A DNA stretch of 9,804 bases from Actinomycetales bacterium (GTDB lineage Bacteria > Actinomycetota > Actinomycetes > S36-B12): assembly GCA_017849335.1 (NCBI GenBank), contig JAFIHP010000173.1, forward strand, positions 1 through 9,804, written 5' to 3'. This document shows, one piece after another, positions 1 to 6,105 of this stretch (position 1 is its first letter; every line of letters starts with the position of its first letter). Made by a program: the position numbers and the translations under genes. The notes beneath the pieces are model-generated. The model had not been told where the DNA came from and searched no databases. It saw nothing but the letters and a program-made list of their open reading frames with translations.

Positions 1-406
1 CGTCGACGGCGTGCCAGGCGTCGGGGTTGCGGCGCTTGAGGGTCGCTTCAGCGTTGTCCCAGGCCGACTCGAGGTCGGTGATCCGGGCCGTCGCTCCCCC
101 TTGGTCCCCGGCTGTGAGCTTGGCCAGCGTGTCCCGCGTGATCACGACGAACGCGCTCATGTCTCCGAGCGGTGACACAGCGGTTTGCGTGGCTGTACCG
201 CTCCCTGAGGACGTTGAGGGCGACGCTCCCATCTGGGAAAGTAGCGCGTTGAGGGCGGCGGTCTCGGTGGTGGGGTTGGGGTTGGTCGAGCGGAGCTCGC
301 GCAGGACGGTGTCGATCTTGTCGTCGACGGCGTGCCAGGCGTCGGGGTTGCGGCGCTTGAGGGTCGCTTCAGCGTTGTCCCAGGCCGACTCGAGGTCGGT
401 GATCCG
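1..406 (-). repeat. Tandem domain repeat with an 85-bp exact segment (1-85 = 322-406)
   Basis: The membrane-protein gene contains two copies of a 321-bp (107-codon) unit. Bases 1-85 and 322-406 are identical without a mismatch, including third codon positions. Identity stops abruptly at 86/407, beyond which the copies are only moderately similar (PLGDLTAFIAIT versus PLGDMSAFVVIT). The exact copy touches the window end. Confidence 0.9.
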
Positions 407-1507
407 CGTTGTCGCCGCGGCCTGGTTGCCGCTGGTGAGCTTGTCGAGGGTGTCCTGCGTGATGGCGATGAACGCCGTCAGGTCGCCCAGCGGAGTCGGC
501 ACCGCCGAGGTGGACGTCGCGGTTACCGCGGGGGCCATGGATGCCGCTTCAGCGTCGAGAGCGCTCGAACGCCACGAGTAGAACCAGCCGCCGAGGATGA
601 CGATCAGGCCGACCGTGACAGCGGTCTGGATGAGGGCCGAGCGGCGGGACTCCGGTCGGTGGTGCGGGGCCGTCTCGGGCTCGTCGAGCTTCGCCCGCTC
701 GATGGGATCGTCGGGCACGTTGATGACGTCGGGCTTCGCGACCGACAAGTAGGCGACGACGGCGACGATGAGCCCGAGCAGGATAAGGCTGGTGACCGTG
801 ACCCCGAGGTTCAGCCCGCCGTTGCTGGTCGGTTGGGCCATGTAGTCCCCGATCGACGCGCCGAGAGGTCGGGTGAGGATGTAGGCGAGCCAGAAGGCGA
901 GGACCGCGTCCAGGCCCAGGCGCCACGCGACGGTGATGATTCCGATGAGCCCTGCGCACAGGAGCCCGGTCTTTAGGTAGCCGACTCCCAGGCCTTCGGA
1001 GATCAGGTCGCCGACCGCCGTGCCGAGCGCGAACGTGACGAGCACGGCGAGCCAGTAGAACGCCTCACGCCTGCGCGTGTAGATCGAGTGGATCGACAAG
1101 GTCTTCTCGCTCGCGTACCACGCGAGGAAGACCAGCCCCAGCAGGACGGAGAACACGATGGTGCTCGTCTCCAGCGGCACCCCGAGGTTGTCGGTCAGGT
1201 TGTCTGTCAGCAGCGTCCCGAACACGCTGATCAACATCACTGTCAGCCAGTAGACCGTCGGTACGTATCGCCCTAGACACAGTTGCACTGTGAAGACCGC
1301 GAAGAACAGGACACCGACGACGATCGAGGTGTTGGTCAGGCCCCAGTTCAAATTGACGTTGAGGAAGTCAGCAGCGGACTCGCCCACGGTCGTGCACAAG
1401 ATCTTGATGACCCAGAAGAAGATCGTGACCTCGGGAACCTTGTTCAGGACCCTCCGGTTCAGCACGGACGGAGGAACGGACGGAGGTGCCGGCGTCGTTG
1501 TCGTCAT
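1..1507 (-). CDS. COG4705-type multi-pass membrane protein with C-terminal extracytoplasmic repeats (partial, 3' end off window)
   Basis: The gene reads leftward from ATG at 1507 and is open through base 1, giving 502 residues with no stop. Residues 24-255 form about eight hydrophobic helices with the KVPEVTxFFWxIKxLxTTVGE signature that I recognise as the uncharacterised COG4705 membrane family, whose function is unknown. A G-x(4)-D/E-like motif recurs about every 55-65 residues (TTVGESAADF near 39, FGTLLTDNL near 96, LGTAVGDLI near 161, LGASIGDYM near 215), pointing to fourfold internal duplication with acidic residues at equivalent places. A charged linker (260-290) leads to a further helix (291-310), then two related soluble domains of about 107 residues, starting near 339 and 446, each with PLGDxxAF, ITDLESAWDNAEATLKRR and DAWHAVD. 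They look all-helical and probably lie outside the cell. The start has no Shine-Dalgarno, but TAGCCT lies 6 nt upstream. Being divergent from a histidine kinase suggests it is that system's target. The gene is sure; the substrate is unknown. Confidence 0.88.
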   Translation of the reverse strand, partial: MTTTTPAPPSVPPSVLNRRVLNKVPEVTIFFWVIKILCTTVGESAADFLNVNLNWGLTNTSIVVGVLFFAVFTVQLCLGRYVPTVYWLTVMLISVFGTLLTDNLTDNLGVPLETSTIVFSVLLGLVFLAWYASEKTLSIHSIYTRRREAFYWLAVLVTFALGTAVGDLISEGLGVGYLKTGLLCAGLIGIITVAWRLGLDAVLAFWLAYILTRPLGASIGDYMAQPTSNGGLNLGVTVTSLILLGLIVAVVAYLSVAKPDVINVPDDPIERAKLDEPETAPHHRPESRRSALIQTAVTVGLIVILGGWFYSWRSSALDAEAASMAPAVTATSTSAVPTPLGDLTAFIAITQDTLDKLTSGNQAAATTRITDLESAWDNAEATLKRRNPDAWHAVDDKIDTVLRELRSTNPNPTTETAALNALLSQMGASPSTSSGSGTATQTAVSPLGDMSAFVVITRDTLAKLTAGDQGGATARITDLESAWDNAEATLKRRNPDAWHAVD

Positions 1508-1513
1508 GCGCGG

Positions 1514-1519
1514 AGGCTA
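1514..1519 (-). promoter_or_regulatory. -10 element TAGCCT of the COG4705-type gene, leaderless
   Basis: TAGCCT fits the actinobacterial TAnnnT -10 pattern and ends 6 nt before the ATG at 1507, so transcription would start at or next to the A of the start codon. No recognisable -35 is present; the CTGAGA direct repeat occupies that place, as expected for an activator-dependent promoter. This is inferred from sequence pattern only. Confidence 0.45.
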
Positions 1520-1530
1520 GGAAGCCGATC

Positions 1531-1548
1531 CTGAGAATGCTCTGAGAG
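1531..1548 (-). promoter_or_regulatory. Direct-repeat operator, probable OmpR/PhoB-family regulator site
   Basis: CTGAGA occurs at 1531-1536 and 1542-1547, exactly 11 bp apart; on the - strand this reads CTCTCAGAGCATTCTCAG. Tandem 6-7 bp half-sites with 11-bp periodicity are the usual footprint of a head-to-tail OmpR/PhoB-family dimer, and such a regulator is encoded at 2952-3662. The repeat is centred about 33 bp upstream of the membrane-protein start codon, where it would cover or replace the -35 element of a leaderless promoter. It is centred about 60 bp upstream of the kinase start, so it could also act on the kinase gene. Confidence 0.6.
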
Positions 1549-1587
1549 CAGCACGCGCACGCGGCCGGGAGGACGGCGGAGCAGACC

Positions 1588-1593
1588 TATGCT
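1588..1593 (+). promoter_or_regulatory. -10 element TATGCT of the histidine kinase gene, leaderless
   Basis: TATGCT matches TAnnnT and ends 6 nt before the kinase ATG at 1600. No Shine-Dalgarno lies in the usual window; the purine-rich GGGAGGACGG near 1567 is too far upstream. The mRNA probably begins at the start codon. Confidence 0.45.
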
Positions 1594-1599
1594 CGACCT

Positions 1600-3012
1600 A
1601 TGCGTCGCGACCGAGCGCTGCGGGGGTTCTGGAGCCGGCGCGGCGTCCGCGCCCGCTCCACGATCGCCGCCATCCTCGTCGTCGCCATCGCACTCCTCGT
1701 TGGCGGCGTCACTCTCATCCTCGTACTAAGAGTGGCACTGACGACCTCCGTCGCGGACGGCGTTCGACAACGTGCCCGCGACGTCGCCGCGCAGGTCGTG
1801 GACGAGGACCTCGAGGCGGACCCGCCGTCCATCGACTTGGCGCCCGGTGATGGCACGCTCGTCCAGGTCGTCAATGCCTCCGGAGCCGTGGTCGTCTCCT
1901 CGCCGAGCATCGACGGACGGCCGCCGATCGCATCAGCAGCGGCAACCGGAAGCGAGCCGGTCGTCACACAGGTCCGCCTGCCATTCCTCGGCGATGAGCC
2001 GTACCTCGTCGCATCGGTCGCGGTGCAGGGCCGCAGCGAGACCGCCACCGTGCTCGCTGCCCAGTCACTCGCACAAGTCCAGCGGGTCTACACCCTCGTC
2101 GGCTGGCTGCTCCTCGCCGCGTCCCCGTTGCTACTGGCGGCCGTCGGGGCGGTGACGTGGGTCGCGGTCGGACGTTCGCTTCGAAGTGTCGACCGTATCC
2201 GTGAACGCGTCGAGACCATCGGTGCAAGCGACCTGCACGAGCGTGTTCCGGTGCCGCCGGCCATGGACGAGGTGGCCGCTCTTGCGACGACGATGAATCG
2301 AATGCTGGAGCGCCTGGAGAGCTCCGCTGCGGTGCAGCGGCAGTTCGTCGCCGACGCCAGCCACGAGCTGCGAAGCCCTCTCGCGTCGATGCGAGCGACG
2401 ATCGACGTCGCGCGGTCTATCGGAGGCTCTGCCGCCTTGGTCGAGGCCGAGCCGGTCCTCAGCGACGAGGTCGACCGCATGACCAGCCTGGTCGGGGACT
2501 TGCTGTTACTCGCCAAGGCCGATGAAGGCGCGCTTCCGCGGCGCAGACTCGCGGTGGACCTCGACGACCTGACGATGAGCGAGGTTCGGCGACTGAGGGC
2601 CCAGACGGCCTTGGCCGTCAGTGCGCACATCGAACCCGTACAGGTATGGGCAGATCCGGAGCGGCTTGCGCAGGCTCTGCGCAACCTCGTCGACAACGCC
2701 GCGCGGTTCGCCGAGCACGAAGTCCTATTGACGGTGGCTACCTCGGGCGACTTTGCGCGCCTCAGTGTTGACGACGATGGCCCGGGCATTCCGACAGAGC
2801 ACCGCGAGGACGTACTGAAGCGATTCACGCGCCTAGACGGCCATCGAAGTCGCGGCGAGGGCGGATCCGGGCTGGGGCTGTCCATCGCGAGCGAGATCGC
2901 TCACATGCACGGGGGACGTGTCGTGGTCGGAGCAAGCGACCTCGGCGGTGCTCAGGTGTCGATCGTGCTCCCGGTCGCCGGGCCGGTCGATCCGACTGCG
3001 TCGAGCCGGTAG
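1600..3012 (+). CDS. Membrane-bound sensor histidine kinase
   Basis: This 470-residue protein is a canonical EnvZ/PhoR-type transmembrane kinase that autophosphorylates on His and passes phosphate to a response regulator, presumably the one at 2952-3662. Residues 21-43 form the first membrane helix, about 45-163 an extracytoplasmic sensor region, and 164-190 the second helix. A HAMP linker follows to about 242. The H-box is DASHELRSP with phospho-acceptor H255. The ATPase domain has an N-box with N362 and N366, a G1 box DDDGPGIP (391-398), an F-box KRFTRLD (407-413) and a G2 box GSGLGLS (422-428). All catalytic residues are present. The sensor region gives no clue to its ligand. Its 3' end overlaps the convergent regulator gene by 61 bp, so the pair is not an ordinary co-transcribed operon. 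Confidence 0.96.
   Translation: MRRDRALRGFWSRRGVRARSTIAAILVVAIALLVGGVTLILVLRVALTTSVADGVRQRARDVAAQVVDEDLEADPPSIDLAPGDGTLVQVVNASGAVVVSSPSIDGRPPIASAAATGSEPVVTQVRLPFLGDEPYLVASVAVQGRSETATVLAAQSLAQVQRVYTLVGWLLLAASPLLLAAVGAVTWVAVGRSLRSVDRIRERVETIGASDLHERVPVPPAMDEVAALATTMNRMLERLESSAAVQRQFVADASHELRSPLASMRATIDVARSIGGSAALVEAEPVLSDEVDRMTSLVGDLLLLAKADEGALPRRRLAVDLDDLTMSEVRRLRAQTALAVSAHIEPVQVWADPERLAQALRNLVDNAARFAEHEVLLTVATSGDFARLSVDDDGPGIPTEHREDVLKRFTRLDGHRSRGEGGSGLGLSIASEIAHMHGGRVVVGASDLGGAQVSIVLPVAGPVDPTASSR
2952..3012. other. 61-bp convergent overlap of kinase and regulator 3' ends
   Basis: The kinase stop (TAG, 3010-3012) lies inside the regulator gene, and the regulator stop (TGA read from 2954 to 2952) lies inside the kinase gene. 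The shared segment encodes the last 20 residues of the kinase on one strand and the C-terminal tail of the regulator, after its wing, on the other. Their mRNAs are therefore complementary over at least this stretch. Confidence 0.9.
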
Positions 3013-3662
3013 CCGAAACCTCGGATGGTCGTCAGCGACCGTACCCCGAACGGTGCGTCGATCTTCTTGCGCAGGTATCCGATGTAGACCTCGACGACGT
3101 TCACCGGCCCGTCGAAGTTGATGTCCCATACGTGATCGATGAGCTCACTCTTCGTCACGACCTCACCAGCACGCCTCATGAGGTGCTCCAGAAGGGCGAA
3201 CTCCCTTGGTGTCAAGGCGATCGGCCGCGACCGCCGAGCCACGTCGCGCGTGACGGGATCGAGCGTGAGATCCCCCACCTCCAGGACCATGGGCCGTTCA
3301 GCCACGACCCGGCGCAAAAGGGCTCGGATATGCGCCACCAGAACGACGAAGCTGAACGGCTTGGTCAGATAGTCGTCAGCACCGAGATCAAGCGCATCTG
3401 CCTGGTCGTACTCGCCATCCTTGGCCGTCAACATCAAGATCGGTGTCCACACGCCACGATCACGCAGTCGCTGGATGACGCGATACCCGCTCAGTTTGGG
3501 AAGCATCAGATCCAGCACGACCAAGTCGTAGGCCTGCTCAGTCGCGTCCCACAACCCCTGCTCGCCGTCATGGGCAACATCGACGCTGAAGCCTTCAGCA
3601 GTCAGCCCCCGCTGGAGGGCATCCGCGAGGTTGACCTCATCGTCGACGACCAGAAGCCGCAT
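2952..3662 (-). CDS. OmpR/PhoB-family response regulator
   Basis: The protein has 236 residues: a receiver domain (2-115) followed by a winged-helix DNA-binding domain (about 129-221). Numbered from the ATG at 3662, the acidic pocket is D7-D8, the phospho-acceptor is D51 in LVVLDLMLPKLSG, and the switch residues are T79 and K101 (TKPF). The winged helix has RPIALTPREFALLEHLMRR and ends with RGFGYRL, typical of the family. A GTG at 3665 immediately precedes this ATG. I chose the ATG because the purine-rich GGAGG at 3670-3674 lies 7 nt before it but only 4 nt before the GTG. It is the obvious partner of the kinase at 1600-3012, although convergent with it. Its likely target is the CTGAGA direct repeat at 1531-1548. 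Confidence 0.96.
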   Translation of the reverse strand: MRLLVVDDEVNLADALQRGLTAEGFSVDVAHDGEQGLWDATEQAYDLVVLDLMLPKLSGYRVIQRLRDRGVWTPILMLTAKDGEYDQADALDLGADDYLTKPFSFVVLVAHIRALLRRVVAERPMVLEVGDLTLDPVTRDVARRSRPIALTPREFALLEHLMRRAGEVVTKSELIDHVWDINFDGPVNVVEVYIGYLRKKIDAPFGVRSLTTIRGFGYRLDAVGSTGPATGSTIDT

Positions 3663-3668
3663 CACTCT

Positions 3669-3675
3669 CCCTCCC
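3669..3675 (-). promoter_or_regulatory. Shine-Dalgarno of the response regulator gene
   Basis: Read on the - strand this is GGGAGGG, with core GGAGG 7 nt before the ATG at 3662. It is the only convincing ribosome binding site next to a start codon in the window, and it decides the ATG over the adjacent GTG. A possible -10, TAGCTT, lies at 3705-3700, which would give a leader of roughly 30 nt. I see no clear -35. Confidence 0.6.
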
Positions 3676-3753
3676 TAACCGTTGCGTACCGATCCGACGA
3701 AGCTAGTTGCCCCGACCTGAGCAAACCATGAGACCGATCGACCCGACAGCGCC

Positions 3754-3777
3754 GCGCCCGTACTCCACCGCGGGCGC
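3754..3777 (+). terminator. GC-rich hairpin followed by TTT, possible terminator
   Basis: GCGCCCG (3754-3760) pairs with CGGGCGC (3771-3777) around a 10-nt loop and is followed by TTT in the + direction. No + strand gene ends just before it, so a terminator role is uncertain. It could instead lie in or upstream of the regulator's promoter region. Confidence 0.25.
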
Positions 3778-4260
3778 TTTCGGGCGCCAAGCAGCACCGT
3801 CCGTCACCACCGACCGCATCATCGGCGGCCACCGCCTGCGTCGGAGACACGGAGCACAGCAGGCCGGCCAACGTCGATTCACATGGCCCACCAGGCCGGG
3901 CGACGCGAGGGCCGCCAGTACTTCCGCGGCCGGCGGAACGCGAGGTACCGAAGCCGCCACTCCGTTGGGACTAGTGAGAGACACCGGGCCATGGAAGGAG
4001 CCGCCGTGCGAGCTCGCCTACGCGAAGACGTCGCGTCCTGGAACGAGGGCGCTCCACCCACGCAGTCTCAGCTGGCAACCCGCGGCTCGCCTCACGCTCC
4101 GTTCTCCGCAAAGGCAGCCTCGGCATCCACGACTTACACATACCGCGGGGGCGGGTCTGCGGTCGCCAGTCTTTCGTATCGCTCGGTGCACGTCGTGGTG
4201 CAAGCCGTAGGACATTGAGGGCGATTCGGGCACCGCTGAACCTCTGGGAAGTCGGTGCTA

Positions 4261-4278
4261 TCCCTAGCGCCACAGGGA
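4261..4278 (-). terminator. Short hairpin downstream of tRNA-Thr
   Basis: On the - strand TCCCT and AGGGA form a 5-bp stem around an 8-nt loop, starting 8 nt past the tRNA CCA end. It is weak and has no U-run, so it is a tentative terminator or processing element. Confidence 0.25.
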
Positions 4279-4286
4279 CTTTCACG

Positions 4287-4361
4287 TGGAGCCGCCCCAG
4301 GGATTCGAACCCTGGACCTACGCATTACGAGTGCGTTGCTCTACCCCTGAGCTAGGGCGGC
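4287..4361 (-). tRNA. tRNA-Thr (anticodon CGU)
   Basis: Read on the - strand from 4361, the acceptor stem GCCGCCC pairs with GGGCGGC. The D arm carries AGCTCAGGGGTAGAGC. The anticodon stem ACGCA/TGCGT encloses the loop CTCGTAA with anticodon CGT (codon ACG, threonine), and the T arm is CCAGGG-TTCGAAT-CCCTGG. U73 and a genome-encoded CCA (4289-4287) follow, giving 75 nt in total with no intron. All arms pair properly, so it should be functional. A 734-codon open frame on the + strand (4286-6490) runs antisense through it and is spurious. Confidence 0.96.
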
Positions 4362-4481
4362 CTGCTGCCGGCTCTCCCCGGAGGGCGATCGGAAGCGGGC
4401 TAAGCCTACAAGGCCCGTCCGTCGTCGTCGTACGGCCCCATTGCTCCAGCGTGAAGGGTTCCGGTCGCCGGGCGCTTGGGC

Positions 4482-4487
4482 AAAACT
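4482..4487 (+). promoter_or_regulatory. Possible -10 (AAAACT) of the Ig-like protein gene
   Basis: AAAACT ends 6 nt before the ATG at 4494, the same spacing as the TAnnnT boxes of the other genes here, but its first base is not T. There is no Shine-Dalgarno. It is tentative support for a leaderless start. Confidence 0.25.
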
Positions 4488-4493
4488 GGCTAG

Positions 4494-6023
4494 ATGCCAA
4501 ACACAGACGAACGGCCGACGCCGGCCCGCCCGATCCAACGCCGCTCACCACGACTGCTAGCCGCAACCGTCACCCTCATCGTCATTGGTGCGCTGCTCGG
4601 CTCGTTCGGCGCCCCGGCGTACGCAGCTGCGGGTATCGACCTCTCGGCGAGCTCCGGAGTCGTCGGCGTCGCCCAGACCGTGACGGCCACCGTGGGGTCT
4701 TCAGCCGACGGCACGGCGACGGGGAAGGTGACGCTCACCGCGGATGGGAAGACCATCGGATCCTCAGCAGTTGGCGGCTCCGAGGGGCCTACCGCCACCT
4801 TCCGCTGGACGCCCAGCACGACCGGCGCCGTCGTGCTACGGGCGACGCTCGATACCGACGCTGGCGAGACGGCGACCGACCAGCTCACCGTGCAAGTGAG
4901 TGCGGTCGAGACGACGACCGCACTCAGCGTCCCCTCCACCGCGCCGTCAGCGACGAAGGTGACCATCACGGCCGCCGTCGCTCCCAGGAGCGGCACCTAC
5001 GTCTCGACGGGAACCGTCGCGTTCCGTCTCAGCACCGGCACGTCGCTGGGAACCGCGAAACTCGCAGCCGACGGGACGGCCAGACTCTCGATCACGACCC
5101 CATCAAGCGCGACGACATGGACCATCATCGCCGAGTACGCCGGCGATGGCCGTGCCGCCTCATCGACGAGCAGTGGCGCGGCGCTCAAGGTGTCCGCATC
5201 GGGATCGAAACTCACGCTGACCCTTCCCACGAGCGCGAGAGTCGGACAACCGGCCGAATTCACTGCGAAGGTCGCTCCCACTACGGCGACCGGAACCGTG
5301 ACCTTCACCGCCAATGGACGCACCCTGGGGCGCACCACCCTGGCACAGGGAACAACTCGACTCACGTGGACGCCTACTGCAGCCGGGACGATCTCTATCG
5401 CGGCGGCATACTCCGGCGGGAGTGGCGTGGGGCCCTCCAGCGCGACCGGAGCTCTTCGCGTGGCGCCAGCCCTGCTCCCCGACGCGATCACCGTCACTCC
5501 CGCGGGCAGCACGGCCGCCTGGTCGACAACGTCGCCGATCGCTCTTCCCAACGGAGGCCAGGTCGAACTCGTCGCCGCGAGCACGAGCAGGCTCCCCGTC
5601 ACGCTCGGCGTGATCGGGCCCTGCGCTCTGTCGGCCAGCACGCTGGTCATCCGAGGAGTCGGGGGCTCATGCCTCCTCACGGCGAGCACCAAGGGCAACG
5701 GCACCTACGCGTCGGCAGTCCAGCGGTACACCGTCGGCACCGGCATCGGCCGGCAGACGGCGGCGCTCAAGGCGCCCTCATCGCGCTCGGTCCGACGGCA
5801 CTCCTCCGTTCGGCTGGGCAGGATCAATGCGACGACGAACATCGGCCAGCAGATCTCGTGGCGCGTCACGCAGGGCATCAAGCGCTGCCACATCAAGCGC
5901 ACCGCAGCGACGTACCGCGTCGTCTTCAGCCGCAAGGGAACTTGTCGGGTACGCGCCACCGCGCCATCGATCCCCGGACAGTGGGCACGATTCAGCGCCT
6001 ACCGCACCTACCGCATCCGCTAA
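4494..6023 (+). CDS. Secreted protein with bacterial Ig-like repeats
   Basis: The 509-residue protein has a Sec signal peptide: basic n-region RRSPR (16-20), hydrophobic core 21-38, and cleavage after APAYA at about residue 44. Three beta-sandwich Ig-like repeats of the Big_3 type follow at roughly 46-137, 138-235 and 236-325, with the recurring pattern xTGTVTFxxxGxxLGxxxLxxGTxxxxxxP then (A)xYxGD/G. The rest (326-509) differs. It holds two cysteine pairs of similar spacing (C377/C393 and C465/C484), each in a CxxxxxxxxxxGxC-like hairpin that probably forms a disulphide, and becomes strongly basic toward the C-terminus. There is no LPxTG sorting signal, membrane anchor or catalytic motif, so it is probably released or held to the wall non-covalently. 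Such repeats usually serve in adhesion or as spacers; the ligand is unknown. The start is set by the signal peptide. Confidence 0.85.
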   Translation: MPNTDERPTPARPIQRRSPRLLAATVTLIVIGALLGSFGAPAYAAAGIDLSASSGVVGVAQTVTATVGSSADGTATGKVTLTADGKTIGSSAVGGSEGPTATFRWTPSTTGAVVLRATLDTDAGETATDQLTVQVSAVETTTALSVPSTAPSATKVTITAAVAPRSGTYVSTGTVAFRLSTGTSLGTAKLAADGTARLSITTPSSATTWTIIAEYAGDGRAASSTSSGAALKVSASGSKLTLTLPTSARVGQPAEFTAKVAPTTATGTVTFTANGRTLGRTTLAQGTTRLTWTPTAAGTISIAAAYSGGSGVGPSSATGALRVAPALLPDAITVTPAGSTAAWSTTSPIALPNGGQVELVAASTSRLPVTLGVIGPCALSASTLVIRGVGGSCLLTASTKGNGTYASAVQRYTVGTGIGRQTAALKAPSSRSVRRHSSVRLGRINATTNIGQQISWRVTQGIKRCHIKRTAATYRVVFSRKGTCRVRATAPSIPGQWARFSAYRTYRIR

Positions 6024-6044
6024 CGCGGAAGGACGATGACGCAC

Positions 6045-6090
6045 GTCAGCGCCCGTCCCCGCCCGCAGAGCGGTGGGGTCGGGCGCTGAC
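6045..6090. terminator. Bidirectional intrinsic terminator
   Basis: GTCAGCGCCCG (6045-6055) pairs perfectly with CGGGCGCTGAC (6080-6090). After one mismatch the stem continues CCCC/GGGG (6057-6060/6075-6078) and ends in a small CCGC-AGA-GCGG hairpin. The whole 46 nt forms one long, nearly symmetric hairpin 21 nt past the Ig-protein stop (+) and 15 nt past the exporter stop (-). No U-tract follows on either side, as is common in actinobacteria. Confidence 0.75.
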
Positions 6091-6105
6091 AGATGCCGTG
6101 CGACG

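Larger units (their letters stand above)
3676..4286. other. Gene-poor stretch of about 610 bp between the response regulator and tRNA-Thr
   Basis: Several open frames of 60-170 codons cross this stretch on both strands, but they overlap one another, are rich in Arg, Pro and Ser, and show no family motif, membrane segment or credible start signal. Long open frames arise by chance at this GC content. The recognisable content is a possible regulator promoter near 3700, a GC-rich hairpin at 3754-3777 and a weak hairpin just past the tRNA at 4261-4278. It may be a decayed gene or an insertion scar beside the tRNA, but nothing here can be named. Confidence 0.6.

Noticed and set aside
1..406. CRISPR-like or satellite array at the left end
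   Set aside because: There are only two units of 321 bp, in frame with a coding sequence and encoding related protein domains. There are no short regular repeats with unique spacers.
27..976. Two + strand open frames over the left end, one with an internal repeat
   Set aside because: The internal repeat is the antisense image of the tandem domains of the - strand membrane protein, which has clear helices and family motifs.
3707..4285. Overlapping open frames of 60-167 codons on both strands in the gene-poor stretch
   Set aside because: They are mutually overlapping and Arg/Pro/Ser-rich, with no motifs, ribosome binding sites or TAnnnT boxes at the usual distance. None can be supported over the others.
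4287..4310. tRNA-Thr 3' end as an attachment site for an integrated element
   Set aside because: No second copy of this sequence and no integrase gene occur in the window, so there is no direct evidence.
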